Of a stretch of 64,000 bases of DNA, positions 34,215 to 43,236 are shown piece by piece. Positions within the stretch are counted from its first letter, which is position 1; each line of letters starts with the position of its first letter. The translations under genes were made by a program, and so were the position numbers. The notes beneath the pieces were generated by a model, which searched no databases, had not been told where the DNA came from, and worked only from the letters and a program-made list of their open reading frames with translations. The stretch comes from Comamonas suwonensis (GTDB lineage Bacteria > Pseudomonadota > Gammaproteobacteria > Burkholderiales > Burkholderiaceae_C): NCBI RefSeq assembly GCF_012844455.2, contig NZ_JABBCQ020000003.1:248001-312000 (forward strand), written 5' to 3'.

Positions 34215-35269
34215 TATAGATAATGCTGCAAATGACGCAGGGCTCGTGTGCTGTTCACGCCAATGCGGGCGATGACTTCCAGCTCAGGCTGCCCTGCGCG
34301 CAGCCACTGAACAATGGCGGTATTGCGCAGCACCTGTGGGCCCACGCGCTGCAGGGGAGACTTCTGGCTGCCCTCGGCCTGCGCTTCGTGCGCGCGCTGA
34401 ATGATTTGTGAGGCGACATGAAACAGCATGCGTACCGACAATTCACCGCCCCTGCGTGAATAAAACACGATGTGATCGCCATCCACCACCGTCGGGCCGC
34501 GCTGTGCAGCGCTGAATCTGCGCCAGTCCAGCAGTGCTCGGGCGACGGATTCAGGCAACTCAAGCAGTCGTTGCTGCGCGGCACGGCCGCCCTCAATCCG
34601 CAAGAAGCGGGGCAGTGCAGGCGAGGTATCTGCTATCTCTTTAGATAAGCTCTCCCAAGCCAGCTCTGCGCTGGAGCGCAAATCCTTCCAGAGCAGCGCA
34701 CGTACTTCTTCAGGGGCCAGCGCCATTTCATACAGCAGCAGCACAATCGCCCGGTCACGCGCATTCTGATACCCATCGGCCAGCGGAAAGTGGCGCGGCA
34801 GAGATTGCCAGAGCAGGGGAGGCAGGCAGTGGCCCTTGCCATCTTCTGAGGGTGGGCGATCTATGGGCTCCAGCCCTGTGGCTGGGTTGGCATGAATCCA
34901 GCCGTGCTCCATGGCGTGATCGTAGATACGCTCCAGCAGCCGCCAGTAACGCCTGCGGGTCACCGGGCTGATCTTGCGCTCGGGGTGGTGATGCGCCCGC
35001 TGCCCATCTCGAATCTGCAGAAAATGCTGCACATCCACCGCAGTGGCCTGGTGCCAGTCCTTGGACTCATGGGCGAAAGAGGGCCTGCGTGCCTTGTCTT
35101 CGGTAAAAGCCGCGCCACTCAGATGCCAGAGCCAGGCCTGCCAAACCTTTTCATAGTTGCCGTCGGGTGAGGTATCCAGCGCATCCCAGCCTTTGCTGCC
35201 TTCATGCTCCAGCCAGTCTCTAAAAACTGCCTGTCCATTGGGTAAGAGCGTTGCCTGAGCATCCGTCAT
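34214..35269 (-). CDS. Tyrosine-recombinase-like protein with degenerate active site
   Basis: A 351-residue protein with the fold pattern of a tyrosine recombinase: N-terminal SAM-like region with TRRRYWRLLERIYDHAMEHG, then ARDRAIVLLLYEMALAPEEVRALLWKDL and a C-terminal LRNTAIVQWLRAGQPELEVIARIGVNSTRALRHLQHYL-type end. Compared with active enzymes the first Arg (usually in TGLRxxE) is Ala, HxLR has become QVLR, and the LGH histidine is Val; the terminal Tyr remains. It is therefore probably inactive as a strand-transferase, perhaps a DNA-binding or structural homologue. It sits upstream of pdxH on the same strand. Confidence 0.75.
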   Translation of the reverse strand: MTDAQATLLPNGQAVFRDWLEHEGSKGWDALDTSPDGNYEKVWQAWLWHLSGAAFTEDKARRPSFAHESKDWHQATAVDVQHFLQIRDGQRAHHHPERKISPVTRRRYWRLLERIYDHAMEHGWIHANPATGLEPIDRPPSEDGKGHCLPPLLWQSLPRHFPLADGYQNARDRAIVLLLYEMALAPEEVRALLWKDLRSSAELAWESLSKEIADTSPALPRFLRIEGGRAAQQRLLELPESVARALLDWRRFSAAQRGPTVVDGDHIVFYSRRGGELSVRMLFHVASQIIQRAHEAQAEGSQKSPLQRVGPQVLRNTAIVQWLRAGQPELEVIARIGVNSTRALRHLQHYL

Positions 35270-35442
35270 TATGCGATTCCATTTCCTAGCAATGCATCTA
35301 ATGTAACTTACATGAATTTAAATTCAGTTCTTAAAAAAGATAAAGAACCAACCACGAAACGTTAATCAGTAAAGAGGGCGAATTTCGCCACGAAACCAGC
35401 CCTCTCTGCATCAATCTAGAGATGTATGCCTGCCTAACGATC

Positions 35443-36090
35443 TCAGGGTGCCAGACGCTCCCGGATCCAGCTCTGGCCGTCTTCACGGTAGCTCAGACGA
35501 TCGTGCAGACGGCTCTTGCGGCCTTGCCAGAACTCCCAGCGGTCCGGCACCAGTCGGAAACCGCCCCAGTGCGGGGGGCGGGGAGGATTCAGCAAGAACT
35601 GGGCGCTGTATTTGGCCGCATTGGCCACCAGTACGCCGCGGCCGCTGATGATCTGGCTCTGAGGACTGGCCCAGGCGCCAATGCGTGAATCCAAAGGGCG
35701 GCTGGCAAAGTAGGCGTCGCTTTCCTGATCGCTGACTTTTTCCACGCGGCCTTCGATGCGCACCACCCGCTCCAGCTCCACCCAGTGAAATTGCAGCGCT
35801 GCAAACGGGTTGCCTGCCAGTTGCTGGCCCTTGCGGCTGTCGTAATTGGTGTACCAGACGATGCCGCGCTCGTCATAGCCTTTGATCAGCACAATCCGCG
35901 TGCTGGGGCGCATGTCGCCGCCCACAGTGGCCACCGTCATGGCATTGGGTTCAGGGACCTCGGCGCTCACAGCTTCCTGCAGCCATTGGTCAAACTGCTT
36001 CAGTGGATTGGCGTTGGAGGCGGATTCGCTCAACTCTGCGCGCTCGTAGCTTTTGCGCAGATCGGCAATGGAAGAAGATAGTCGGCTCAT
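35443..36090 (-). CDS. pdxH: Pyridoxamine 5'-phosphate oxidase
   Basis: A 215-residue FMN enzyme making pyridoxal 5'-phosphate. Family blocks are complete: [74 protein letters not shown] and the C-terminal [23 protein letters not shown], ending RERLAP. Length is normal. Its start overlaps the upstream region of the divergent nucleotidyltransferase gene. Confidence 0.97.
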   Translation of the reverse strand: MSRLSSSIADLRKSYERAELSESASNANPLKQFDQWLQEAVSAEVPEPNAMTVATVGGDMRPSTRIVLIKGYDERGIVWYTNYDSRKGQQLAGNPFAALQFHWVELERVVRIEGRVEKVSDQESDAYFASRPLDSRIGAWASPQSQIISGRGVLVANAAKYSAQFLLNPPRPPHWGGFRLVPDRWEFWQGRKSRLHDRLSYREDGQSWIRERLAP

Positions 36091-36125
36091 GCCCCATATT
36101 CTGCCGCGCAGCCAACGCCAGCGTT

Positions 36126-36776
36126 ATGCTCAACCGCAATATGCAGCAAGAAGTTTTTGTCAGCCCTCCCATCAACCTGGAGCAGCCCTGTGTGCTGGTT
36201 CTCGCCGCAGGCAGGGGAGAGCGCTTTCTCGCCTCGGGCGGCACCACGCACAAACTGCAGGCCATGCTGGGTCCGCAAACTGTTTTGCAGACAACTCTGG
36301 CCGCTGTTCAGGCCTCAGGCCTGCCCTGGCATGTGGAATACGGCCCACACCCCGGCATGGGCGACAGCATTGCCGCTGCCGTCAAAGCCACAGCCTGTGC
36401 CAATGGCTGGCTGATCTTGCCGGCTGATCTGCCGCTGGTGCAGCCCCAGACGCTCAAAACACTGGCTTTACAGCTTTTGAGCGCTGATGCGGGCGATGCT
36501 GTCTTGCAAGTCATACAGCCTTTCTATCAAGCCGAGGATCAAGCGATCAACCAAGCCCAAGAGGGTCTGAAGGGTCACCCCGTGGCCTTCAGCCGCGCAG
36601 CTGCACAGGCGCTGATGCAGTTGAGGGGCGATCAAGGCGCATCCACCGTCGTGCGCAAAGCGGCAGAAAACCAGCAATTGAAGCGCTGGGCGTGTGATGA
36701 CATCGGTTGCGTGCTGGATGTGGATACGGTCCAGGCCCTGGCTCAGGCCCGCAAAATCTGGCAAGAACGCCAGTAA
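36126..36776 (+). CDS. MobA/MocA-like nucleotidyltransferase
   Basis: A 216-residue NTP transferase. The nucleotide-binding start VLVLAAGRGERFLASGGTTHKL is the signature of the molybdenum cofactor guanylyl/cytidylyltransferase and related GT-A fold enzymes, followed by MGDSIAAAV and WLILPADLPLVQP (metal-binding Asp), then GHPVAFSR. Homologues load CMP or GMP onto molybdopterin (MocA/MobA). No molybdoenzyme is adjacent, so the substrate is not fixed. ATG 36,126 or 36,141 are both possible starts. It diverges from pdxH. Confidence 0.85.
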   Translation: MLNRNMQQEVFVSPPINLEQPCVLVLAAGRGERFLASGGTTHKLQAMLGPQTVLQTTLAAVQASGLPWHVEYGPHPGMGDSIAAAVKATACANGWLILPADLPLVQPQTLKTLALQLLSADAGDAVLQVIQPFYQAEDQAINQAQEGLKGHPVAFSRAAAQALMQLRGDQGASTVVRKAAENQQLKRWACDDIGCVLDVDTVQALAQARKIWQERQ

Positions 36777-36797
36777 AAAGCTCCAGTCGCAGTCATG

Positions 36798-36820
36798 AAA
36801 AAGCCCCTGAAACAGGGGCT
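36798..36820 (-). terminator. Terminator after sodC
   Basis: The stem AGCCCCTG/CAGGGGCT with loop AAA is followed on the minus strand by TTTTT. The plus-strand side also ends the convergent nucleotidyltransferase gene. Confidence 0.78.
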
Positions 36821-36849
36821 GGGATCAAGACATTGAGGCTAAGACCAGC

Positions 36850-37467
36850 TTACGCGCCGCGTTCAATCACCGCACAAGCCAAGCGAGCGCCAGAGTTGCC
36901 TGTGGGCTGAGTGGTGTAGTCATCGGGGTCGTTGTGCACGATCAAAGAGCGGCCCAGAATACCGTTGCTGCCTCGGTCCAGCGTGAGGTTCTTGCTCACA
37001 AAATCGATAGTGGCAACGCCTTGTGTATCCGCATCCAGACTGGGTAGATCACCCAGGTGATGGGCCTTGCTGTCACCAAATTTGCCATGCGCCTGCTGCG
37101 CAGGGTTGAAATGGCCGCCAGCGCTCAGACCGTCGCCGCTGGAGCAATCGCCTTTTTCATGAATGTGAAAACCGTGTTCGGAGTTTGGTGCCAGCCCTTC
37201 CACGCGCCCCTGCACGCGAATACCGCCTTCAGCCAGCGGAAAGAACTGCAGCGTTCCCGTGACCTGGCTTCCCTTGGTTGATGCCAAGCGCGCGATGGAC
37301 TGCACGCCCTTGCTCCTGGCCGCCGCCGGTTCAGCGGAAGAAGCTGTAGACGTGGGTGCGGCGGTGTTGCTGGCAGTTGAACAAGCCGTCAGGACCAAGG
37401 TGGCTGCGAGCGTCAGGCCTGTCCAGACAGGGCGAGAACAGAGGGCGGCAACACGGTTCGGGAACAT
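36850..37467 (-). CDS. sodC: Cu/Zn superoxide dismutase, lipoprotein
   Basis: A 205-residue periplasmic SodC. The signal ends in a lipobox LTAC, so it is probably lipid-anchored. Copper and zinc ligands are visible in HGFHIHEKGDCSS, GGHFNPAQQAHG, HHLGDLP and IVHNDPDDY, and the C-terminal GNSGARLACAVI has the conserved Arg near the active site and the disulfide Cys. It protects envelope components from superoxide. ATG 37,467 follows GGAGAG at 8 bases. Confidence 0.95.
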   Translation of the reverse strand: MFPNRVAALCSRPVWTGLTLAATLVLTACSTASNTAAPTSTASSAEPAAARSKGVQSIARLASTKGSQVTGTLQFFPLAEGGIRVQGRVEGLAPNSEHGFHIHEKGDCSSGDGLSAGGHFNPAQQAHGKFGDSKAHHLGDLPSLDADTQGVATIDFVSKNLTLDRGSNGILGRSLIVHNDPDDYTTQPTGNSGARLACAVIERGA

Positions 37468-37571
37468 GGCAATCTCTCCAGCAATCAAAAGACTTATTGT
37501 GCCGAAGTGGCCCAAAGTTTCAAGCCATTTTGCCTTGTAGCCCAGTCAGAGTAAGTGCAAGCAGCTATGTT

Positions 37572-38210
37572 TCAAATAGCAAGCGACTGTGCTTTCTGCA
37601 GGTTCTGAGCATGGCGGCACTCCGCATAAGCCAGCAGCCGCTTCAAGGCCTTGTCATCAATGCCCAGCCGCTGCAGCTCATCAAAGGTGGCCTGCGCATA
37701 GTCCAGCGTCGTTCCATAAATGCCCTGCGCCTGCGAAAAAATACGGCGATAGTCTTCCGGCGCCAGCTCACCCGTGTGGTGCGGGCTTTGGCGCGACAGC
37801 GTAAACGCCAAAGCCTTCACCGGCCCGTTGCTCGTTTTGCAAGGCAGCCAGCGTGGGTCATAGACGGCATTGGGCATCTCGCGCTGCCAGAGCTTGCGCA
37901 TCACCGCATCTGCCTCCGCACGAGGAATGCGAAACACCATGCCCTGGCAACTCCCGCCCGAGAGCATGCCAAATACCAGCCCCGGAGTCTGAGGCGTTCC
38001 GCGGTTGATGGTGCTCCACATTTTGAGAGCACGGTGCCAGCCGTGGACATGGCCTGCGTGGCGCTCACTAAACTCAAAATCAGGCCGCCAGATCAATGAG
38101 CCATAGCCAAAGACCCATAAATCCCCGTCTCCACCCCATTGCGCCAGAGTTTGCTCCAGCATCTGATCTGCGTTGCGCATGGATGTGTTGAACAAGGGCA
38201 GGGTGGACAT
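37572..38210 (-). CDS. Gamma-glutamylcyclotransferase (ChaC-like)
   Basis: A 212-residue protein with the ChaC signature WVFGYGSLIWRPDFEF, then GWHRALKMWSTINRGTPQTPGLVFGML and LWQREM...YDPRWLPC. ChaC enzymes split glutathione into 5-oxoproline and Cys-Gly. ATG 38,210 was chosen for the GGGGAG six bases upstream. It is a stand-alone gene between sodC and an NTF2-fold gene. Confidence 0.9.
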   Translation of the reverse strand: MSTLPLFNTSMRNADQMLEQTLAQWGGDGDLWVFGYGSLIWRPDFEFSERHAGHVHGWHRALKMWSTINRGTPQTPGLVFGMLSGGSCQGMVFRIPRAEADAVMRKLWQREMPNAVYDPRWLPCKTSNGPVKALAFTLSRQSPHHTGELAPEDYRRIFSQAQGIYGTTLDYAQATFDELQRLGIDDKALKRLLAYAECRHAQNLQKAQSLAI

Positions 38211-38421
38211 GAAAACTCCCCAAACTGGCTTTAATGCTGAATGAACCTCATGTATAACGCGCCACATCGCTGACGGTGCACTTGCTATGGGTCAAAGCAC
38301 AGGTTCAGAGCGTAAAAGCAACGTCTTTGTTGCGCCTGTATCGCTAGCTGTTCAATAAATGGCCCGATACGGCTTGCGCTGCATCGGGCGTAATTCTTTG
38401 ATATGGGCACTTACCCGGGCC

Positions 38422-38949
38422 TCAGCTGTTCTCAATAAACCCCGCAGCAGGCGGCTCACCCAGCGCCAGAACCTTCTCCGCTCCATCCCCGTCAACCTGA
38501 CGCATCACGAAAGAGCCTCTTTGAAAGCGCATGCTGCGAATCTGCCAGCGCCCATTCACACGCTCGTACTCGTCGGTGTACTGGCCCGAGAGATTGACGA
38601 TGGTGCGCTCCTTCACATTGACCTGGCAGAAATCCAGGTCCCACAGGCCTACGGCCTGATCTGCCCCCGTAAAGCGGATTTGCGGGTTGTGCCCGTGGTG
38701 CATGTCCTGGATGGAGGGGTTCTTCACGGCCAGCTTGGTAAAGGTCTCCACCCAGCCGTCGCGGCTGGTGAAAGCCGGAAAGCCATCTGCCTCAATCACT
38801 GCGCCATGTTCCACGAAGCATTCGCGCATCACATCAGCGTGCTTGCGGTCGCAGGCACGCAAATACTGAGCTTTAAGCGCCTGTATGGCTTGCAGGTCTT
38901 CAAGGTGCTGCAAGCGCTGCTGTATCTGCACCAGAACCAAATCGCTCAT
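38422..38949 (-). CDS. NTF2-fold (SnoaL-like) protein
   Basis: A 175-residue protein of the SnoaL/NTF2-like group: QHLEDLQAIQALKAQYLRACDRKH at the N-terminus (the helix before the cone-shaped sheet), RECFVEHGAVIEADGFPAF, MHHGHNPQIRF and YTDEYERVNGRWQIRSMRFQRG at the end. Members act as small lyases, isomerases or binding proteins for aromatic or steroid-like substrates. The genomic context gives no substrate. Confidence 0.8.
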   Translation of the reverse strand: MSDLVLVQIQQRLQHLEDLQAIQALKAQYLRACDRKHADVMRECFVEHGAVIEADGFPAFTSRDGWVETFTKLAVKNPSIQDMHHGHNPQIRFTGADQAVGLWDLDFCQVNVKERTIVNLSGQYTDEYERVNGRWQIRSMRFQRGSFVMRQVDGDGAEKVLALGEPPAAGFIENS

Positions 38950-39137
38950 TACTTGTCTCCCATTGGTTTTGTGAACGGTGATTTTTCAAGAAATGCTCAA
39001 TTTCACGAAAATCCACATCAGATCAAACTGATCTGAAGCGAACAACCTGCTTACAGGCTAGCTTCAGAATATCCTACAAAGAGAGCTGGCTGATGGGCTT
39101 AGATTGGGGTTTCTTAAAAAGTAGCTTAGGAGCCTAG

Positions 39138-39545
39138 ATGTCCATTAAAGCAATTGTGGCCGTTGGTTTTGCGGGTGTGTTGATTTCTACCCTAGGGTTG
39201 ACACCTGCCATGGCGCAGCCCGTCGCCGGTACGGCCGTCCTTGGGGTGACAGTCAGTGAAGTTCAAGCAGTCGCCACAGGCTGGAGCTTGAAGAAGTCGG
39301 TTCTGGGCAAGTCTGTCTATAACGACGAAAACCAAGCAGTCGGCAAGATTGATGATGTGATCGTTGCTCCAGACAACGCGATTTCCTATGCAATCGTTGG
39401 TGTGGGTGGCTTTTTGGGTATGGGGAAACATGAAGTAGCAATCCCAGTCAGCCAATTCAAGGTCAATGCAAAGAAGATCACACTTCCTGGCGCAACCAAG
39501 GATGCTCTAAAGGCGCTACCGAAATTTGAATACGCCAAGCAATAA
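39138..39545 (+). CDS. Exported PRC-barrel domain protein
   Basis: A 135-residue protein with a signal peptide (about MSIKAIVAVGFAGVLISTLG to MAQ) and one PRC-barrel: GWSLKKSVLGKSVYNDENQAVGKIDDVIVAPDNAISYAIVGVGGFLGMGKHEVAIPVSQF. Exported PRC-barrel proteins are frequent beside stress genes in Burkholderiales; function not known. A CsbD-type gene lies 300 bases downstream. Confidence 0.85.
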   Translation: MSIKAIVAVGFAGVLISTLGLTPAMAQPVAGTAVLGVTVSEVQAVATGWSLKKSVLGKSVYNDENQAVGKIDDVIVAPDNAISYAIVGVGGFLGMGKHEVAIPVSQFKVNAKKITLPGATKDALKALPKFEYAKQ

Positions 39546-39565
39546 ATAGTTGCTCCATAAGCAAA

Positions 39566-39648
39566 GTAGTCTGGCCTATCACCAGTAGGATGTAGGTTGA
39601 AATCCAGCTCTGGTAACCAAGCCCTGATCGGAACGTTCAGCGCTTTTT
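39566..39648 (+). pseudogene. Relic of tRNA-fMet 3' part plus its terminator
   Basis: AGTCTGG near 39,568, then GGTTgAAATCCaGctCTgGtAACCA (39,595-39,619) and GCCCTGATCGGAA...CGCTTTTT (39,621-39,647) align with the T-arm, acceptor end, CCA and terminator of the intact tRNA-fMet at 40,217-40,327. The 5' half is eroded and the cloverleaf cannot form. It is therefore a decayed copy. Confidence 0.65.
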
Positions 39649-39845
39649 CGTGTGTTGCGAGAGATTGCTGAATTTGGGCTATCTCTTGTATCCAGCCTCC
39701 CACAGTTATTGAGTGTTAGTAATTGATAACGTGTAAGAGAGCGCACCACAAAGAGCAGCCGCCTAAACTGACGGTCTTGCTTGGGTTCATGACTTATCTT
39801 TTAGAGGTAGCCGCATTTCGCGGCTTCTCACACAAGGAGTTGAAG

Positions 39846-40028
39846 ATGAACACTGATCAAGTCAAAGGTACTCTCAAGGATGCAGCCGGCAAGGTGCAGG
39901 AGAAGTTCGGTGAACTGATTGACAGCCCGGAACAGGAAGCCAAGGGTATTGCCAAGCAGGTCGAAGGCACTGCTCAGAAGAAAGTCGGTGACTTGAAAGA
40001 AGCGATTCACGACGCGTCCAAAAAGTAA
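39846..40028 (+). CDS. CsbD family stress-response protein
   Basis: A 60-residue, highly charged, helical protein: MNTDQVKGTLKDAAGKVQEK, then GIAKQVEGTAQKKVGDLKEAIHD. This is the CsbD pattern, small intrinsically helical proteins abundant in general stress. The ATG is preceded by AAGGAG 7 bases away. It has its own terminator. Confidence 0.92.
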   Translation: MNTDQVKGTLKDAAGKVQEKFGELIDSPEQEAKGIAKQVEGTAQKKVGDLKEAIHDASKK

Positions 40029-40049
40029 TTCGCCCCCAGCGTATTCAGC

Positions 40050-40078
40050 AAAGCCCGTCAGGTTCGCCTGCGGGCTTT
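40050..40078 (+). terminator. Terminator after the csbD-like gene
   Basis: The stem AAAGCCCG...AGG, loop TTCG, CCTGCGGGCTTT. A very similar hairpin recurs at 40,647-40,675. Confidence 0.8.
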
Positions 40079-40216
40079 GTTAATTTCTTTTTGTGCGCGT
40101 CGGTCGAGTGCTGGGTTTCCGTACATGCTGTGAATTTGTTCATGTGTGCTACAATCAGCTGGTCGGGGAAAGAAGCTGGCGCCTAGGAATGGTGGCCGGC
40201 CCCCGACGCGAAATAT

Positions 40217-40293
<77 letters not shown>

Positions 40294-40781
40294 ATAAAGC
40301 CCTGATCGGAAACGGTCGGGGCTTTTTGCCATCTGGCTGTCATACTGCAGAGGCAAGATACGCATCGCTGGGTCTGGTTGTAGCACTGAAAGATGGCTTA
40401 ACCCCTGGCGCGAATTCCAAAGCCCTGGCCTCAACCGCTGGGGCTTTTCCCTTTGTCTCCTGTCAGCCAAAAGCTGACACTTGCCGCCTTGGTTCGCCTT
40501 GGCGGTTTTTTGTTTCTGCTGTCGCCGAGCACGTCCGACGATCACGCCACAGTGCACAGCGGGCGGATCTCTGAAACCATGGCGCGATTCGCACTGAGCC
40601 CGTAGCGGTGCGCGTAGCTTGTTATGAATGCGTATGTCCAAAGAAAAGCCCTCAAGGTTCACCTACGGGCTTTAGTTTTTGGCTATGCGTCTAATGCTCG
40701 CCATTCAAGATTTTTGACAATCATGAAATATTCTTCTTGGCGTCTGCTTTTACGCTCCGTCTTGTCAAAAAGGAGAGGGGA
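40294..40781. other. Gene-free region with four terminator-like hairpins
   Basis: Nearly 490 bases without a gene between tRNA-fMet and a small ORF. Hairpins with T tracts occur at 40,296-40,327, 40,419-40,448, 40,484-40,511 and 40,647-40,675. The second resembles the first (AAAGCCCtg ... GGGGCTTTT), and the fourth resembles the terminator at 40,050. This suggests decayed duplicates of tRNA/terminator units. Confidence 0.6.
40296..40327 (+). terminator. Terminator of tRNA-fMet
   Basis: The stem AAAGCCC(TGATC)/(GGTC)GGGGCTTTTT begins 3 bases after the CCA end. Confidence 0.9.
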
Positions 40782-41024
40782 ATGCAATTAGGCGTTATTT
40801 ACGATGTTGTTGATCGTCAGCATCCAACAATGGAAGTGGGCCACTTCCACAATGGACGCTTTTTCAATGCAGTGAAGAGCCCGCCTTTTCATGATGGAGA
40901 CATCACGGACAACGAACTCAGGTCACGTGCGAGTGGTGGGAGCACTGTTTTGGGAATTATTGAAGGCTTGGTGATGATCCGCAATGGTGGTGGAAGAGTG
41001 TTCGATCTCATCCCTCGCCAGTAA
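40782..41024 (+). CDS. Small hypothetical protein
   Basis: An 80-residue protein starting at an ATG preceded by AAGGAGAGG. It reads VGHFHNGRFFNAVKSPPFHDGD in the middle and ends GGGRVFDLIPRQ. No recognised domain. The good ribosome-binding site and balanced composition support a real gene; it has no operon partners. Confidence 0.55.
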   Translation: MQLGVIYDVVDRQHPTMEVGHFHNGRFFNAVKSPPFHDGDITDNELRSRASGGSTVLGIIEGLVMIRNGGGRVFDLIPRQ

Positions 41025-41267
41025 ATTTTCTCCTTGCCAGCTAATTACCAGCCCATGTCGCCCAGGGCTCGCCTTGCGGCTTTTCATTTACGCCGCCGCC
41101 AAGCACGTCTGACGATCACACGCATTGCAGTCACAGGCCGAGGCATCAATGCCTTGTAGTTTCACCTTAAGCTGTTCTTATTGCCCAGGTTCGCCGCATC
41201 GGGCAGTAAGCGTATCGCCGTACAACAAGGAAGAGTATGGTGGCAGCTAACATCAGAACTCAAAAAG

Positions 41268-41303
41268 AAAGAGCCCGGTTCCTTGCGGTGTCGGGGCTCT
41301 TTT
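41268..41303 (-). terminator. Terminator after gloA
   Basis: The stem AAAGAGCCC / GGGGCTCTTTT with an intervening imperfect part; the minus strand continues with CTTTCTTTTT. It lies directly past the gloA stop at 41,309. Confidence 0.75.
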
Positions 41304-41308
41304 CTAGT

Positions 41309-41764
41309 TTATGCGTTGCGTAGCGGATCAAATTCTTCGTCAGCGGTGGCACTCTGGCGGTCGGCCATGTAAGCCCTTGAATTCATTTGTATGAGTTCAA
41401 TCTTGTAGCCATCGGGGTCTGTCACAAAAGCAATCACCGTGCTGCCGCCTTTGACGGGGCCTGCTTCACGCGTCACATTGCCGCCAGCCGCCTTGATCTT
41501 GTCGCAAGCAGCATAAGCATCCGGCACACCCAGAGCGATATGCCCATAGGCTGTGCCCATTTCATAGCTCTCTGTGCCCCAGTTAAAGGTCAGCTCAATC
41601 TCTGCCTGGTCGGGGTTGCCGCCAGCAAAGCCTAGAAAAGCCAGCGAGTACTTGTACTCTGTATTTTCAGAGGTACGCAGCAACTGCATACCGATGACAT
41701 TGGTATAAAAATCAATAGAGCGCTGGAGATTGCCAACGCGCAGCATGGTGTGGAGAAATCTCAT
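41309..41764 (-). CDS. gloA: Lactoylglutathione lyase (glyoxalase I)
   Basis: A 151-residue glyoxalase I. Metal ligands are visible in [12 protein letters not shown] (His5), [11 protein letters not shown] (Glu), YGHIALGV (His) and GYKIELIQM (Glu). It turns the methylglyoxal-glutathione hemithioacetal into S-lactoylglutathione. The family N-terminus [11 protein letters not shown] fixes the start at 41,764, even though AAAGGA directly abuts this ATG; an in-frame ATG 30 bases upstream is less likely. Confidence 0.95.
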   Translation of the reverse strand: MRFLHTMLRVGNLQRSIDFYTNVIGMQLLRTSENTEYKYSLAFLGFAGGNPDQAEIELTFNWGTESYEMGTAYGHIALGVPDAYAACDKIKAAGGNVTREAGPVKGGSTVIAFVTDPDGYKIELIQMNSRAYMADRQSATADEEFDPLRNA

Positions 41765-41808
41765 TCCTTTATTGTGCCAGCCAGCTCGCAGCATTGCTGA
41801 CGTGGCAG

Positions 41809-41957
41809 TTATGCCAGGAAACCAGCGGCTCTTAGGACTTGTGCAATTTCTGGCTGAACCATATTGATACCGCGTCTTGAACGCAACTGCTCGTGCAGCG
41901 CTATTGAAAAACCAAGTCGTTTAACGATGACCTGACAAATTGGGGATTGCTGAAGTC
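41809..41957 (-). pseudogene. Possible gene relic between gloA and the tartrate operon
   Basis: In one minus-strand frame the DNA reads [20 protein letters not shown] and continues to [10 protein letters not shown] before a stop at 41,809. It looks like the C-terminal tail of a protein, but there is no start codon and the frame is closed upstream. An overlapping frame higher up reads FVDSRVVLLLDVDFSNP. Family unknown; chance translation is possible. Confidence 0.25.
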
Positions 41958-42041
41958 AACATCAAGCAGTAGGACTACTCTTGAATCAACAAACAATGTT
42001 TGTTGTTTAGGAAGCAGTCCACCTAATCATGCCGTATTGAT

Positions 42042-43208
42042 TCAGTGGGTCAGCGCCAGCATTTCCTTGATCAGATCAGACTTCCCTTCGAATCCAATGC
42101 CAGGGAGTGGGGGAAGCGTCACATAACCGTTCTCCACCTTCACACCATCGGGGAAGCCGCCATAAGGTTGGAAGAGGTCTGGATAGCTTTCATTGCCACC
42201 CAGGCCCAGGCCGGCCGCGATGGCCAGTGACATCTGGTGCCCGCCATGGGGAATGCAGCGGCTTGGGGACCAGCCGTTTTCCTTGAGCATGTCCAGCGTG
42301 CGCAGGTACTCCACCAAGCCATAGCTCAATGCACAGTCAAACTGCAGATAGTCACGCTCGGGGTTCATGCCGCCGTGGCGGATCAGGTTGCGGGCATCCT
42401 GCATGGAGAACAGGTTCTCGCCAGTGGCCATCGGGCCTTTGTAAACCTCGCCCAGCTTGGCTTGCAGTTCATAGTCGAGGGGGTCGCCGGCTTCCTCGTA
42501 CCAGAACAGAGGATACTGCGACAGGGCCTTGCCGTAGTCGATTGCGGTATGGAGGTCAAAACGACCATTGGCATCAACGGCCAACTGTTGCCCAGGGCCC
42601 AAGATTTTCAGTACCGATTCGATACGTTCGCAATCCTCGGCGATGCTGGCCCCGCCGATTTTCATTTTGACGACCGAGTACCCTCGCTCAAGATAGCTCT
42701 CCATTTCCTGCTTGAGTTTGTCCAAGCCCTTGCCGGGGTAGTAGTAGCCGCCAGCGGCATATACAAAAACGCGAGGATTGGGTGTGCCGTTGCCATAGCG
42801 CTCAGCCAGCAGCTGGAACAGCGGTTTGCCTTCGATCTTTGCGACTGCATCCCAGACGGCCATGTCTATGGTGCCGACCGCAACCGATCGCTCACCGTGA
42901 CCGCCGGGCTTTTCATTGGTCATTATGCAGGCCCAGATTTTGTGGGGATCCAGGTTCTCGCCGCTCGCGTCAATCAGTGTGGCCGGATCAGCTTCGAGAA
43001 CGCGGGGGATGAAACGATCGCGCATCAAGGCACCTTGCCCATAACGACCATTGGAGTTGAATCCGTAGCCAATGACCGGCTTGCCATCGCGGATCACGTC
43101 CGTTACCACCGCCACAAGACTGAGGGTCATCTTGGAGAAGTCAATGTAGGCGTTACGAATGTCGGACTTGATAGGACGTGTTGACTCGATGATGTTGACG
43201 ATTTTCAT
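42042..43208 (-). CDS. tarD: D(-)-tartrate dehydratase family enzyme (enolase superfamily)
   Basis: A 388-residue enolase-superfamily enzyme. It closely resembles the D-tartrate dehydratase of Bradyrhizobium: RNAYIDFSKMTLSLVAVVTD, GFNSNGRYGQGAL, MTNEKPGGHGERSVAVGTID and GGNESYPDLFQPYGGFPDGV. Catalytic Lys183 is in VVKMKIGG, metal ligands are D212, E238 and E264 (VDANGRF, FWYEEAGDP, ATGENL), and His321 is in IPHGGHQ; these correspond to K184/H322 of the characterised enzyme. It would dehydrate D-tartrate to oxaloacetate. It is the last gene of a four-gene catabolic operon under a divergent LysR regulator. Confidence 0.88.
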   Translation of the reverse strand: MKIVNIIESTRPIKSDIRNAYIDFSKMTLSLVAVVTDVIRDGKPVIGYGFNSNGRYGQGALMRDRFIPRVLEADPATLIDASGENLDPHKIWACIMTNEKPGGHGERSVAVGTIDMAVWDAVAKIEGKPLFQLLAERYGNGTPNPRVFVYAAGGYYYPGKGLDKLKQEMESYLERGYSVVKMKIGGASIAEDCERIESVLKILGPGQQLAVDANGRFDLHTAIDYGKALSQYPLFWYEEAGDPLDYELQAKLGEVYKGPMATGENLFSMQDARNLIRHGGMNPERDYLQFDCALSYGLVEYLRTLDMLKENGWSPSRCIPHGGHQMSLAIAAGLGLGGNESYPDLFQPYGGFPDGVKVENGYVTLPPLPGIGFEGKSDLIKEMLALTH

Positions 43209-43236
43209 GGTTGCTTTTCTCAGTGCGCGTTGATGT

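Noticed and set aside
39386..39703. 105-codon minus-strand frame near the PRC-barrel gene
   Set aside because: Half of it is antisense to the PRC-barrel gene and the rest covers the tRNA relic; no Shine-Dalgarno site.
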